A program made the position numbers and the translations under genes. A stretch of DNA of 64,000 nt from Pseudomonas bijieensis (GTDB taxonomy: Bacteria > Pseudomonadota > Gammaproteobacteria > Pseudomonadales > Pseudomonadaceae): contig NZ_CP048810.1 of the NCBI RefSeq assembly GCF_013347965.1, positions 3,595,501 through 3,659,500 of the forward strand, written 5' to 3'. Below are positions 54,241 to 62,656 of the stretch, one piece after another (positions within the stretch are counted from its first letter, which is position 1; the number at the start of each line of letters is the position of its first letter). The notes beneath the pieces are model-generated. The model made no database searches. It was not told the DNA's origin and saw nothing but the letters and a program-made list of their open reading frames with translations.

Positions 54241-55086
54241 CTAAGGGTGCTCGCTGAGGCTGATGGGTAAAAAACGACGCTGAGTCACCGTCCAGCGTCC
54301 GCTAACGGGATCGCGCTCAATGTCCGAGGCCAGGCGCAGACGGCTGCCGGCACGGGCCACGCTCACGGTGATTCGAAACCAGCGGCTACTCACGCCCAGG
54401 CCATGGCTGCCAATGCCCAACCCGGACAACAGCGGGTCATTGGTAAAAGCCTGCACGCTAGCGTATGGCGCGTGGCGGCGCTGGTTGATCAACGTTTTGG
54501 CCGGCCCATCCTCCATACCGTCCAGGCTCATCAACACTGGCAGCGGGGCGGTATTGATATTCAACAGGGCCTCCCTGGGTAGCAACACCACCCAAGGCTC
54601 CAGGCGCCGCAGCGTCTGGCCGTCGATGCCCGGCAACAGACGCAGTTGACTCAACTCCTGCACCGAGCCGACCTGGGGCAATGCCAGCGTGGGTAAATCC
54701 AGCAACGCCAACAATCGCGTCCAACGACCGAGCGTGACTTGATCGGTTTGACCCTGGGCCAGCAGCGCGTTGAGGTTCAGGCGCCCGGCCAGATCCTCTA
54801 TATCGATGTGAACCTCGGCGTCTTCCATTTCGAATGCAGGTTTGAGCCGGGCCCAATCCTGGCTCAGGTCTACCGGCCCGGACGAAGTGATCGCGCTATC
54901 TTCCAACACTGCCTGCGCCCAGGCTTCAGCGGCCAACCCCAACTGACGCAGCTGGACCTGCTGCAACTGCTGCGCGCTGCTCTGCAACAGCAGGCGATGA
55001 CTGCGCAACAGGCCGGCGGTGAGCAGCAGCGCCAGGCTCAGGACCAACAGCACACTGATCAGCGCCACGCCCCGTTGTCGCTTCAC
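54241..55086 (-). CDS. gspK: Minor pseudopilin GspK
   Basis: 281 aa from a GTG start that overlaps the gspJ stop. Prepilin-like N-terminus KRQRG-VALISVLLVLSLALLL. Position +5 is Ser rather than Glu, which is characteristic of GspK and fits a tip pseudopilin. IEDLAGRLNLNALL, RLLPGIDGQTLRRLEPWVV and LLNINTAPLPVLMSL are GspK signature blocks. Confidence 0.93.
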   Translation of the reverse strand: MKRQRGVALISVLLVLSLALLLTAGLLRSHRLLLQSSAQQLQQVQLRQLGLAAEAWAQAVLEDSAITSSGPVDLSQDWARLKPAFEMEDAEVHIDIEDLAGRLNLNALLAQGQTDQVTLGRWTRLLALLDLPTLALPQVGSVQELSQLRLLPGIDGQTLRRLEPWVVLLPREALLNINTAPLPVLMSLDGMEDGPAKTLINQRRHAPYASVQAFTNDPLLSGLGIGSHGLGVSSRWFRITVSVARAGSRLRLASDIERDPVSGRWTVTQRRFLPISLSEHP

Positions 55087-55616
55087 GGCAACGCCCCAGG
55101 CAACAGCAGCACGCGACGGATCTGCTGGAAACGCCCCGTGGAAATCACCAGTTCCAGCGCCAGTGGCGCGTTGCCGCGCACGGTTTCGCCGTGCCAGCCC
55201 CGCTGCGCGTCGAACACACGCCAACTCAGGCTACGTACGTCCTCGAGCAATTTCTGCTGTTGCACGCTGACCGGCCCTTCACCACGACTGTCGCGCCACA
55301 ACACCGCACCCTCGAGTCGATAGTTCACCGTTTGCCGCTCGCTACGTGGCTGGTCCAGTGGATTGGCCCAATGGCTGCGCTGCAATTGCAGGCGCCCTGA
55401 CGCGAGCCCGATGGAACCGGCAACGGCCTGCCACACATCCCGTTCGATCACCCCCACCGCACGTTGCAAGACCCTGACTTCACGCTCATGTTGACCGGTG
55501 CCCTGCTGGGTACGCACGACACTGTCGAACAGGCGCCAACTGGCCAGGCCAAGCAGGGCAAAAATGGCGATAGCGATGACCAGCTCCAACAAGGTGAAGC
55601 CCGACTGTCTATTCAT
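55083..55616 (-). CDS. gspJ: Minor pseudopilin GspJ
   Basis: 177 aa. Prepilin peptide MNRQSG-FTLLELVIAIAIF with Glu at +5, then a globular domain (RDVWQAVAGSIGLASGRLQLQRS, NYRLEGAVLWRD). The start at 55616 overlaps gspI by 8 nt. It forms the tip complex with GspI and GspK. Confidence 0.92.
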   Translation of the reverse strand: MNRQSGFTLLELVIAIAIFALLGLASWRLFDSVVRTQQGTGQHEREVRVLQRAVGVIERDVWQAVAGSIGLASGRLQLQRSHWANPLDQPRSERQTVNYRLEGAVLWRDSRGEGPVSVQQQKLLEDVRSLSWRVFDAQRGWHGETVRGNAPLALELVISTGRFQQIRRVLLLPGALP

Positions 55617-55995
55617 GACGGTTGCGGATCCATCCGGTGGTGCGGTGCACGGCAGCTGGGCTGCCGGCCCGGCTGACCTGGATCTCGACCTGGAGCAGAC
55701 GCGGGTCGCGGGCCGGGGCGACACGCTGGTGCAAGAGCCAATCGCGCTGATCCAGGCGTCGGGCCAGGCCCTGTGCGCCAAGTGGCGTAGCGCCTTGCAG
55801 ACGGAGCTCGCTGAGTTGGTTGTCCGCTAGCCAGGCGCCGAACAGACGATCCTCGAGCCCGGCGCTTTGCTTGAGCACGAACTGGCTGGCCGACAGCACC
55901 GCAGCCGCCAACGTGGCGAAAATCGCCAGCGCGACCATGATTTCCAACAGCGTGAATCCCTGGCAATCGGCGGCCAGCCTGCGAGCGTCAGCCAT
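55609..55995 (-). CDS. gspI: Minor pseudopilin GspI
   Basis: 128 aa. Prepilin site ADCQG-FTLLEIMVALAIF with Glu at +5; AWLADNQLSELRLQG is the family block. 8-nt overlaps with gspH and gspJ. Confidence 0.92.
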   Translation of the reverse strand: MADARRLAADCQGFTLLEIMVALAIFATLAAAVLSASQFVLKQSAGLEDRLFGAWLADNQLSELRLQGATPLGAQGLARRLDQRDWLLHQRVAPARDPRLLQVEIQVSRAGSPAAVHRTTGWIRNRHE

Positions 55996-56455
55996 CGATC
56001 AGCGGCTCCGCCAAGCCATCACTCACGACCTGGGAAATCGTCTGGCCGGCAACTTTGACGAACAATCTGAACGGACTGATCTCATCACTGCTGAGCATCA
56101 GCAACTGTGGCGGGCCTTGGGCATCATCGAGCGCCAGGACATGGCCGTCCTGCTCCAGTCCAAACGTCAGGCTTTCAGGCAGCCGATGCGACGCCGACAC
56201 CGCTGTCCACCCCAGGGACTCGAGGCGCAACGCCTGATAGCCGCGAGGCTGTACGCGCACCCCATACTCCAGCCCATCCAACACCGCGCGTTCGCGCAAC
56301 TGCTGCACCACACGGATGAAGTCCTGGGCTTGCTGCCGGGCCTCACGCGCCGGGCTCGGACCGAGAGCCAGACTGACCATGCCCATCACGACTCCGATCA
56401 ACACAATGACGACCATCAGTTCCAGCAAGGTGAAGCCCCGAGAATGACCGCCCAT
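55988..56455 (-). CDS. gspH: Minor pseudopilin GspH
   Basis: 155 aa. Prepilin site HSRG-FTLLELMVVIVLIGV; FIRVVQQLRERAVLDGLEYGVRV is the family helix. ATG at 56455 chosen; it lies 2 nt after the gspG stop. Confidence 0.9.
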   Translation of the reverse strand: MGGHSRGFTLLELMVVIVLIGVVMGMVSLALGPSPAREARQQAQDFIRVVQQLRERAVLDGLEYGVRVQPRGYQALRLESLGWTAVSASHRLPESLTFGLEQDGHVLALDDAQGPPQLLMLSSDEISPFRLFVKVAGQTISQVVSDGLAEPLIDG

Positions 56456-56457
56456 GT

Positions 56458-56913
56458 TCACTCGGCCCAATTGCCGATATCGGCGGCGAAGCCCTCGCCG
56501 CCCGGCGCGCCATCGGCGCCCAGCGAGTACAGGTCATAGCCGCCATCGAGTGACTTGAGGCCAGGGTTGAGAAACTGGTAGGGCGTGCCCCAGGGATCGA
56601 CCGGCAGGCTTTTCAAATAACCCTGAGGGTTCCAGTTCTTTGCCACGGGCGTACCGGCCGGACGCTTGCTCAGCGCCTCCAGGCCTTGCTGGGTCGAAGG
56701 GTAATGAGCGTTGTCGAGACGGTACATTTCCAGGGCCGTGGCTATCGCCTGGATATCGGTGCGCGCGGCGGTGACCTTGGCTTGGTCGGGCCGGCTCATG
56801 AACTGCGGCACGACGATGGCGCCGAGAATGCCGATGATGACCACCACCACCATGATTTCGATCAGGGTGAAGCCGCGCTGAGGACGTGCCGGTCGGTTGC
56901 TGTGGAGTTTCAT
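56458..56913 (-). CDS. gspG: Major pseudopilin GspG
   Basis: 151 aa. Prepilin site PQRG-FTLIEIMVVVVIIGILGA. C-terminal calcium-loop region NPGLKSLDGGYDLYSLGADG is typical of GspG. It is the main pseudopilus subunit, processed by a prepilin peptidase that must be encoded elsewhere (PilD). Confidence 0.95.
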   Translation of the reverse strand: MKLHSNRPARPQRGFTLIEIMVVVVIIGILGAIVVPQFMSRPDQAKVTAARTDIQAIATALEMYRLDNAHYPSTQQGLEALSKRPAGTPVAKNWNPQGYLKSLPVDPWGTPYQFLNPGLKSLDGGYDLYSLGADGAPGGEGFAADIGNWAE

Positions 56914-56916
56914 GGG

Positions 56917-58125
56917 TCAATTCACCAATTGGTTGAGGCTCAAGATAGGAAGCAGAATGGCCATGACGATCAGCAGCACGACGCCGCCCATCAGCACCAA
57001 CATGGCCGGTTCGAAAAGGCTCACCACCAGCGCGATGCGCGCTGCGAGGCTGGCCTCCTGTTGTTCGGCGGCGCGGGCCAACATGCTGTCGAGTTCGCCG
57101 GCACGTTCGCCGCTGGCAATCATGTGCAGCATCAGCGGCGGGATATCCCCGCCGAGCTCCAGGCCACGGGTCAGGGTCCCGCCCTCGCGCACCGAACGAG
57201 CGACGTCGGCCATGCGTGCGCGAATGGTCAGGTTGCCGATCACCTGCGCGGCGATGTGCAAGGCGTCCACCAAAGGCACCGAACTCTTGCTCAGGATCGC
57301 CAGGGTGCTGGCGAAGCGGGCCGCTTCCATCGCCCGCAGCACCTCACCCAACAACGGCAACCTGAGCAACAAGCGATGCCAACGCAGACGCCACGACGGC
57401 TGGCGCAGGCTCCAGCGCCACAGCCCGAGCAGCCCGGCCAGGGCCCCGAGCAGCAGCAGGCCGTAGCGACGCAAGCCGTCGCTCACCGCGATCAGCGCCT
57501 GGGTCAGCCAAGGCAACGGCTGGCCACTGTCGACGAAAATCTTCACCACATCCGGCACCACGTAGCCCAACAGGAACGCGACAATCGCGACACAGGCCAA
57601 CATCAGGATCAGCGGGTACACCAACGCCAGTTGAATGCGCTGGCGCGATGCCTGGCGCGCCTGGGTGTAGGTCGCCAGTTGCTCCAGCACCTGGCCCAAA
57701 TGGCCGGATTGCTCACCCGCGGCAACGGTGGCGCAAAACAGCTCGGGGAAGGCCTGGGGAAATGCCCTCAGCGCCGTCGCCAAGGCGTGGCCTTCCATCA
57801 CCCGGCTGCGCACCGCCGACAGCAAGTGGACGACTCGCCGCTTCTGGCTCTGTTGCGCCACGGCCCCCAAGGCTTCCTCAAGGGGCAGGCCGGCCTGGAT
57901 CAAGGTGGAAAGCTGCAACGTCAGCAACGCCAGGTCAGCCGGGCTCAAACGTCCCCCCGAAGGCCGGAAGCCGATGGTTCGCGACTCCCCGGCTTCACGC
58001 AACTCGCTGGGCAGCAAGCCGCGCTCGCGCAACAACTGACGGGCATGCCGGGGGCTGTCGCTTTCCACACGGCCCTTGCAGCGGCGACCCTGGGCATCTT
58101 CGGCCCGGTAGTCGAAGGTCGGCAT
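56917..58125 (-). CDS. gspF: Type II secretion inner-membrane protein GspF
   Basis: 402 aa. Two T2SSF repeats (LTLQLSTLIQAGLPLEEAL..., ARFASTLAILSKSSVPLVDAL) and three TMs. The start MPTFDYRAEDAQG at 58125 uses AGGAGG located inside the gspE end; the frame is open 12 codons upstream without an RBS. Platform protein that contacts GspE and GspL. Confidence 0.95.
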   Translation of the reverse strand: MPTFDYRAEDAQGRRCKGRVESDSPRHARQLLRERGLLPSELREAGESRTIGFRPSGGRLSPADLALLTLQLSTLIQAGLPLEEALGAVAQQSQKRRVVHLLSAVRSRVMEGHALATALRAFPQAFPELFCATVAAGEQSGHLGQVLEQLATYTQARQASRQRIQLALVYPLILMLACVAIVAFLLGYVVPDVVKIFVDSGQPLPWLTQALIAVSDGLRRYGLLLLGALAGLLGLWRWSLRQPSWRLRWHRLLLRLPLLGEVLRAMEAARFASTLAILSKSSVPLVDALHIAAQVIGNLTIRARMADVARSVREGGTLTRGLELGGDIPPLMLHMIASGERAGELDSMLARAAEQQEASLAARIALVVSLFEPAMLVLMGGVVLLIVMAILLPILSLNQLVN

Positions 58126-58129
58126 GGCG

Positions 58130-59602
58130 CTAATCCTCCTGGGTGATGCGCAGCAGTTCATCGACGCTGGTCAGGCCTTCGAGAACCCGCTGGCGCCCGT
58201 CCTGGAACAGACTGCGGGAGCTCTTGCGCGCCTCAGAGGCCAACGCCTGCTCGGTGGCCCCCTGGTGAATCAACTGCGACAACGCAGCACTGACGTTCAC
58301 CAGTTCGTAAATGCCGATGCGCCCGCGATAACCTTTCTGGCATTGATCGCAGCCCTGGGCCTTGAACAGCCGTGGCGCGGCACCGGCCTCAAGGCCCAGG
58401 CGCAGACAAGTGGCGGCGTCGGCCACATAAGGTGTCTTGCAGCATGGGCACAAGGTGCGCAACAAGCGCTGGGCGACGATGCCGGCCAGGGACGAGGCCA
58501 GCAGATAGGCATCCACCCCCATGTCCATCAGCCGCGTGACCGCGCCGACGGCGGTATTAGTGTGCAGGGTCGAGAGCACCAGGTGCCCGGTCAGGGACGC
58601 CTGGACGGCGATTTCGGCGGTCTCGCGGTCACGGATTTCACCGACCATCACCACGTCCGGATCCTGGCGCAAAATAGCCCGCAGGCCGCGAGCAAAGGTC
58701 ATGTCGACTTTCGGATTGACCGGCATCTGGCCGATGCCCGGCAGGTGATATTCGATCGGATCTTCGACGGTGAGGATGTTGCGGCTCTGGTCATTGATGC
58801 TGCTCAACGCCGCGTACAGGCTGGTGGTTTTGCCCGAGCCCGTGGGCCCGGTGACCAACACGATGCCGTGGGGTTTGCCGAGCAATTGGCGCAACCCGGC
58901 CAGGGTGTCGTCGGGCAGGCCCAGGCGTTGCAGGTCCAGGCGTCCGGCCTGCTTGTCGAGCAGACGCAACACCACGCGCTCGCCATGGGCCGACGGCAAG
59001 GTCGAGACCCGCACATCGACTTCGTGCCCGGCCAGCCGCAAGGCCATTCGCCCGTCCTGGGGCACGCGCTTTTCGGCGATATCCAAACGGGCCATGACCT
59101 TGATCCGCGACACCAGCAGGTTCGCCAGCTCCCGGCGCGGACGGAGCATTTCCTGCAACTGACCGTCGATGCGCATGCGCACCGACAGGTATTGCTCGAA
59201 CGTTTCCAGGTGCACGTCCGAGGCGTGTTCGCGGACCGCCTCGCTGAGCAGGGCATTGATCAGCCGGATGATCGGCGCATCACCTTGTTGCTCCAGCAAG
59301 TCGGTGGTCTGCGGCATCTGGTCGGCCAGGCTGAGCAGGTCCAGCTCCTCGTCCAGGCCCTGGGCCACCTGCTCGGCGGCACTCTGGCCCTGGCGATAGA
59401 CGTTGGCCAGGCGCGCGGCGAACGACGCCGGCTCCAGCACCTGGATGGGCAAATCCCGACCGCACAGGCGCCGTACTTCCCCCAAGGCGGTCAGGGGCGT
59501 GTCACCGCGCATCACCAAGGTCAAGGTCGGCCCCGTGCCTTCGAGCAGCACGCCGAAACGCCTGGCGAAGCCAAAGGGCAACGGGGCCTGTGGGTCCGTC
59601 AC
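58130..59602 (-). CDS. gspE: Type II secretion ATPase GspE
   Basis: 490-aa hexameric ATPase. Walker A GPTGSGKTTSLY (about residue 255), Asp box SDVHLE, Walker B DPDVVMVGEIRD, His box GHLVLSTLHTN and a zinc site CPCC...CDQC near residues 385-420. GTG start overlapping the gspD stop (GTGA). It powers pseudopilus assembly. Confidence 0.96.
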   Translation of the reverse strand: MTDPQAPLPFGFARRFGVLLEGTGPTLTLVMRGDTPLTALGEVRRLCGRDLPIQVLEPASFAARLANVYRQGQSAAEQVAQGLDEELDLLSLADQMPQTTDLLEQQGDAPIIRLINALLSEAVREHASDVHLETFEQYLSVRMRIDGQLQEMLRPRRELANLLVSRIKVMARLDIAEKRVPQDGRMALRLAGHEVDVRVSTLPSAHGERVVLRLLDKQAGRLDLQRLGLPDDTLAGLRQLLGKPHGIVLVTGPTGSGKTTSLYAALSSINDQSRNILTVEDPIEYHLPGIGQMPVNPKVDMTFARGLRAILRQDPDVVMVGEIRDRETAEIAVQASLTGHLVLSTLHTNTAVGAVTRLMDMGVDAYLLASSLAGIVAQRLLRTLCPCCKTPYVADAATCLRLGLEAGAAPRLFKAQGCDQCQKGYRGRIGIYELVNVSAALSQLIHQGATEQALASEARKSSRSLFQDGRQRVLEGLTSVDELLRITQED

Positions 59603-61515
59603 AGGGCCCCCGAACGCTGTTGCGGATCGGCCGTGTCCGTGGATGAGTCGAACAACTGGCGGGCATCCCGGGGCAACAACAGCGAGTTGTTTTTCCGCGA
59701 GCCCGGTTTGCTCAGGTCCCGGAGCGCGTCGTAGCGTTGGCGGCTGACCTCGGCCAGGTCTTCGTTGCTGCGCACAATGGTCGGGCGCAGGAACACCATC
59801 AGGTTGCTTTTGGTCTGGGTGTCGCGGTTCCAGCGAAACAACGCGCCCAGGTACGGAATACTGCGCAGCAAAGGAACACCGCTTTGCTGGGTGCGGACGC
59901 TGTCGCGGATCAGCCCGCCGATCACGATGATCTCACCATCGTCCGCCAGGATCGTGCTCTTCAAGGCGCGCTTGTTGGTGATCAGGTCAGAGGAATCCAC
60001 ACCGGAGACCGATGGCGCGATGTCCGAGACTTCCTGCTCCACTTCCAGGCGCAAGGTCGAGCCCTCATTGATGTAGGGCTTGACCTTGAGGCTGATGCCG
60101 ACGTCCTTGCGCTCCACGGTGGTGAACGGATTGTCCGCACCGTTGCCGCTGGTGGCGTAGGAACCCGTTTTGAACGGGACGTTCTGGCCGACGATGATTT
60201 CCGCTTCCTGGTTATCCAGGGTCAGCAGGCTGGGGGTGGACAGCAGGTTGCTGTGGGCATTGCTCGCCAGTGCCGAGACCAGCGCACTGAAGCGATCGCT
60301 GCCCAGGCGCAGGAACGCGCCTTCGGTCTTTTTATCGAGCTTATTGAGGTCCAACCCGATGATCGGGATGTCGGTTCCCGGAAAATTGATGGCCCCTGTC
60401 GCGCTGCCGCTCTCCAGCCCCCACTGCACCCCCAGCGCTTCGGAAATATCGCCGGTGACCTCGACGATGGCCGCATGAATGAGCACCTGAGCCCGGGGTT
60501 GGTCCAATTCACGGACGATGTTCTCGATGATGCGAACCTGAGCAGGTTCGGCGATCAGCACGAGGGCATTCTGGCTTTCATCGGCCTTGATCATGAACGA
60601 GCTGGCGGCGGCAGTTTCCCGCAAGCCGGTCAGTGCTGGTGTAGTTTTCTTATCCTGGCCGACAGCCTCCAGCACCTCGGCCAGTTGCTTGGCATCGCTA
60701 TGGCGCAGGCGGATAACCCGGGCGTTGTCCTGAGAGGCGGCGGCCGGGACGTCGAGGGTCCGGGCCAGATCGACCAGGCGCTGGCGCACCGCCGGCGCGC
60801 CGATGATCACCAACCGATTGCTACGGGCATCGGCGATCACCAGGCCCGCCGTATCGCCATCGCGCTTGCCGCCAGAGGTTTCCATCAACGGCGCGATATC
60901 CCCAGCCTGGGCATGCCGCAACCGCACCACCACATGATTGCGGTTGCGCCCTGAGTCCAGCTGTCGAACCACGTCGGCGATGCGCTGGACATTGGCGGCG
61001 GTGTCGGTAACCACCAAGGCATTGGACGATACCGAAGGGCCGACGTAACCATTGCCCGACACCAGGGGCCGGATCAACCCGGCGACGTCGGCGGCGATAC
61101 TCGATTGCAGGTCGAGGACCCGGGTGACGAACTGCGACGGCGTGGCGCTTTTGGCATCGGCGATTCCGGCCCGCGTCTTGGCATCGCTGACCGGGGTAAT
61201 GAGGATCCGCTCGCCTTCGTCGATCACGGTGAAGTTATGTGCATCGAGTACCGAATAGAACAACCGACGCACACCCTCGCGGTCCAGCGCCTGGCGGGAC
61301 ATGACTGTAATGCGCCCTGACACCCGGGGATCGAGCACCACGGTCTTGCCCAGGATCGCGGAGAATTCCTCGACCACGTCGCGCAGTTCCGCATTGTTCA
61401 TCGCCAGTTGCCATTGGGCCTCCTCGGCCCGCAGCGCACTGGGGAACATCAGCGGGCAGGCCGCGGCAAGGCAGAACAGGACGCATGACACACGGCCTCG
61501 GATAAAGCTGTTCAT
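59599..61515 (-). CDS. gspD: Type II secretion secretin GspD
   Basis: 638-aa outer-membrane secretin. Signal peptide about residues 1-29. N0 (WQLAMNNAELRDVVEEFSAILGKTVVLDP) and N1-N3 domains up to about residue 350; the secretin barrel has VPFKTGSYATSGNG, VGISLKVKPYINEG, LEVEQEVSDIAPS and IVIGGLIRDS. The start at 61515 gives the signal peptide; 7 nt separate it from gspC. Confidence 0.95.
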   Translation of the reverse strand: MNSFIRGRVSCVLFCLAAACPLMFPSALRAEEAQWQLAMNNAELRDVVEEFSAILGKTVVLDPRVSGRITVMSRQALDREGVRRLFYSVLDAHNFTVIDEGERILITPVSDAKTRAGIADAKSATPSQFVTRVLDLQSSIAADVAGLIRPLVSGNGYVGPSVSSNALVVTDTAANVQRIADVVRQLDSGRNRNHVVVRLRHAQAGDIAPLMETSGGKRDGDTAGLVIADARSNRLVIIGAPAVRQRLVDLARTLDVPAAASQDNARVIRLRHSDAKQLAEVLEAVGQDKKTTPALTGLRETAAASSFMIKADESQNALVLIAEPAQVRIIENIVRELDQPRAQVLIHAAIVEVTGDISEALGVQWGLESGSATGAINFPGTDIPIIGLDLNKLDKKTEGAFLRLGSDRFSALVSALASNAHSNLLSTPSLLTLDNQEAEIIVGQNVPFKTGSYATSGNGADNPFTTVERKDVGISLKVKPYINEGSTLRLEVEQEVSDIAPSVSGVDSSDLITNKRALKSTILADDGEIIVIGGLIRDSVRTQQSGVPLLRSIPYLGALFRWNRDTQTKSNLMVFLRPTIVRSNEDLAEVSRQRYDALRDLSKPGSRKNNSLLLPRDARQLFDSSTDTADPQQRSGAL

Positions 61516-61522
61516 GATTCGA

Positions 61523-62050
61523 TCACTCTGATTGCCCGGCCACCGGGCGTAGGTATTGCGAGGAATGAAGCGTGGCATGGCGCCCGTCTTCGAGATCCAG
61601 CCGGCGCAGCAAGGGCTTGACCGCTTGCTGCAAGGCCAACCGCTCTTCACGGCCGTTGCGCCACAACGTCACATGGCTGGCCTCGACCCGGCGCAGCACG
61701 CTGCCACCGGGCAAGCGCTCGCCCACCTGGTAAATGCGCGGGCCGGCGGCATCCGCCAGCAATGCCCGCGACAAGCCTTCGCCGGCGACAAAACTGGCCT
61801 GCAACGTAATCGGTTCGGCGCTTGGCGCCTGGGCACCTTCAGGCGCCAGGCCGAGCACGGTCGCCACGGCTTGGACGTTGGGCAAGTCGCGAGCCGGCGC
61901 CGCCGGCGAGTCCACCACCACTGGCACGTCACGGCCCAATGCATGGCGAAAACGCCATTCCTGCCCGGCCAGCAATACCCCGTAGAGCAGCGGCACGAGC
62001 ACCAGCACCAGCCTCGGCAGACGGCTGTCGACCCGAAACGACAGGCTCAC
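61523..62050 (-). CDS. gspC: Type II secretion protein GspC-like
   Basis: 175 aa. One TM near residue 20 (LVLVLVPLLYGVLLAGQEW) and a periplasmic HR domain (YQVGERLPGGSVLRRVEASHVTLWRNGREERLAL). No PDZ domain, so it is the short XcpP-like form. It connects the platform to GspD and contributes to substrate choice. GTG start overlapping the cytochrome gene's stop. Confidence 0.85.
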   Translation of the reverse strand: MSLSFRVDSRLPRLVLVLVPLLYGVLLAGQEWRFRHALGRDVPVVVDSPAAPARDLPNVQAVATVLGLAPEGAQAPSAEPITLQASFVAGEGLSRALLADAAGPRIYQVGERLPGGSVLRRVEASHVTLWRNGREERLALQQAVKPLLRRLDLEDGRHATLHSSQYLRPVAGQSE

Positions 62051-62592
62051 CGTTGCGCTCGCTCAAGCGTGCCCGCAGGCTTGGCAAAGGACATTCGCCG
62101 CACCACTCTGCGCCCGGAAAACTCATGCCAGAGCACCGCGCACAGGTGCAGCGCGACGAGCATCGAAAGCACCACGCAAGACAGGGTGTGGACGGTGTTG
62201 GCCAGCTCGATCAACGTCGGATCAGCCAATGGCTGGGGGAAGCGAACAAGGCCGAAGACACTGATGGCGCTTTTCATCATCAGCACGCCGGTCACCAGCA
62301 CGACGCCGATGACCAGGTAGATCAGCGCATGCACCGCCGAGGCCAGCCTCTTGCTCCCTGAAAGCGCCGTCCCGCGCGGCTCCAGTTCGTAAAAAAACAG
62401 CCAGGCCCGCCACACGAAAAACGGAATGAACAGCGTGGTCAGCGACACATTGAGTGACCCAACCCACTGTTCGGTCGAAGCTGGCACCGGATTGAACGCC
62501 ACATAAAAACCGGACGCCAACGCCCATAAGATAATGACCGCCGACAGCCAGTGCAGCAGCACCCGGCGCCTGGAGTAATGGATAGACATCAC
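62047..62592 (-). CDS. Cytochrome b561-like membrane protein
   Basis: 181 aa, four TMs (about residues 10-28, 48-66, 88-108 and 138-160). His residues in LLHWLSAVI, AVHALIYL, TVHTLSCVV and ALHLCAVLWHEF fit the two-haem b561 pattern. It overlaps gspC by 4 nt, so it is transcribed with the secretion operon. Its place between an LPMO gene and the T2SS suggests an electron-transfer role, which is an inference. Confidence 0.85.
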   Translation of the reverse strand: MMSIHYSRRRVLLHWLSAVIILWALASGFYVAFNPVPASTEQWVGSLNVSLTTLFIPFFVWRAWLFFYELEPRGTALSGSKRLASAVHALIYLVIGVVLVTGVLMMKSAISVFGLVRFPQPLADPTLIELANTVHTLSCVVLSMLVALHLCAVLWHEFSGRRVVRRMSFAKPAGTLERAQR

Positions 62593-62611
62593 TGCGCACT
62601 CGTCTGAAGGC

Positions 62612-62639
62612 CCCAGGCAACCCGTGTGGATCGCCTGGG
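62612..62639 (-). terminator. Hairpin between the LPMO gene and the T2SS operon
   Basis: CCCAGGC/GCCTGGG stem with a 14-nt loop, shortly after the LPMO stop. No T-run, so it may reduce rather than stop read-through into the cytochrome and gsp genes. Confidence 0.35.
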
Positions 62640-62656
62640 ACCATGCCTGTCAGGAC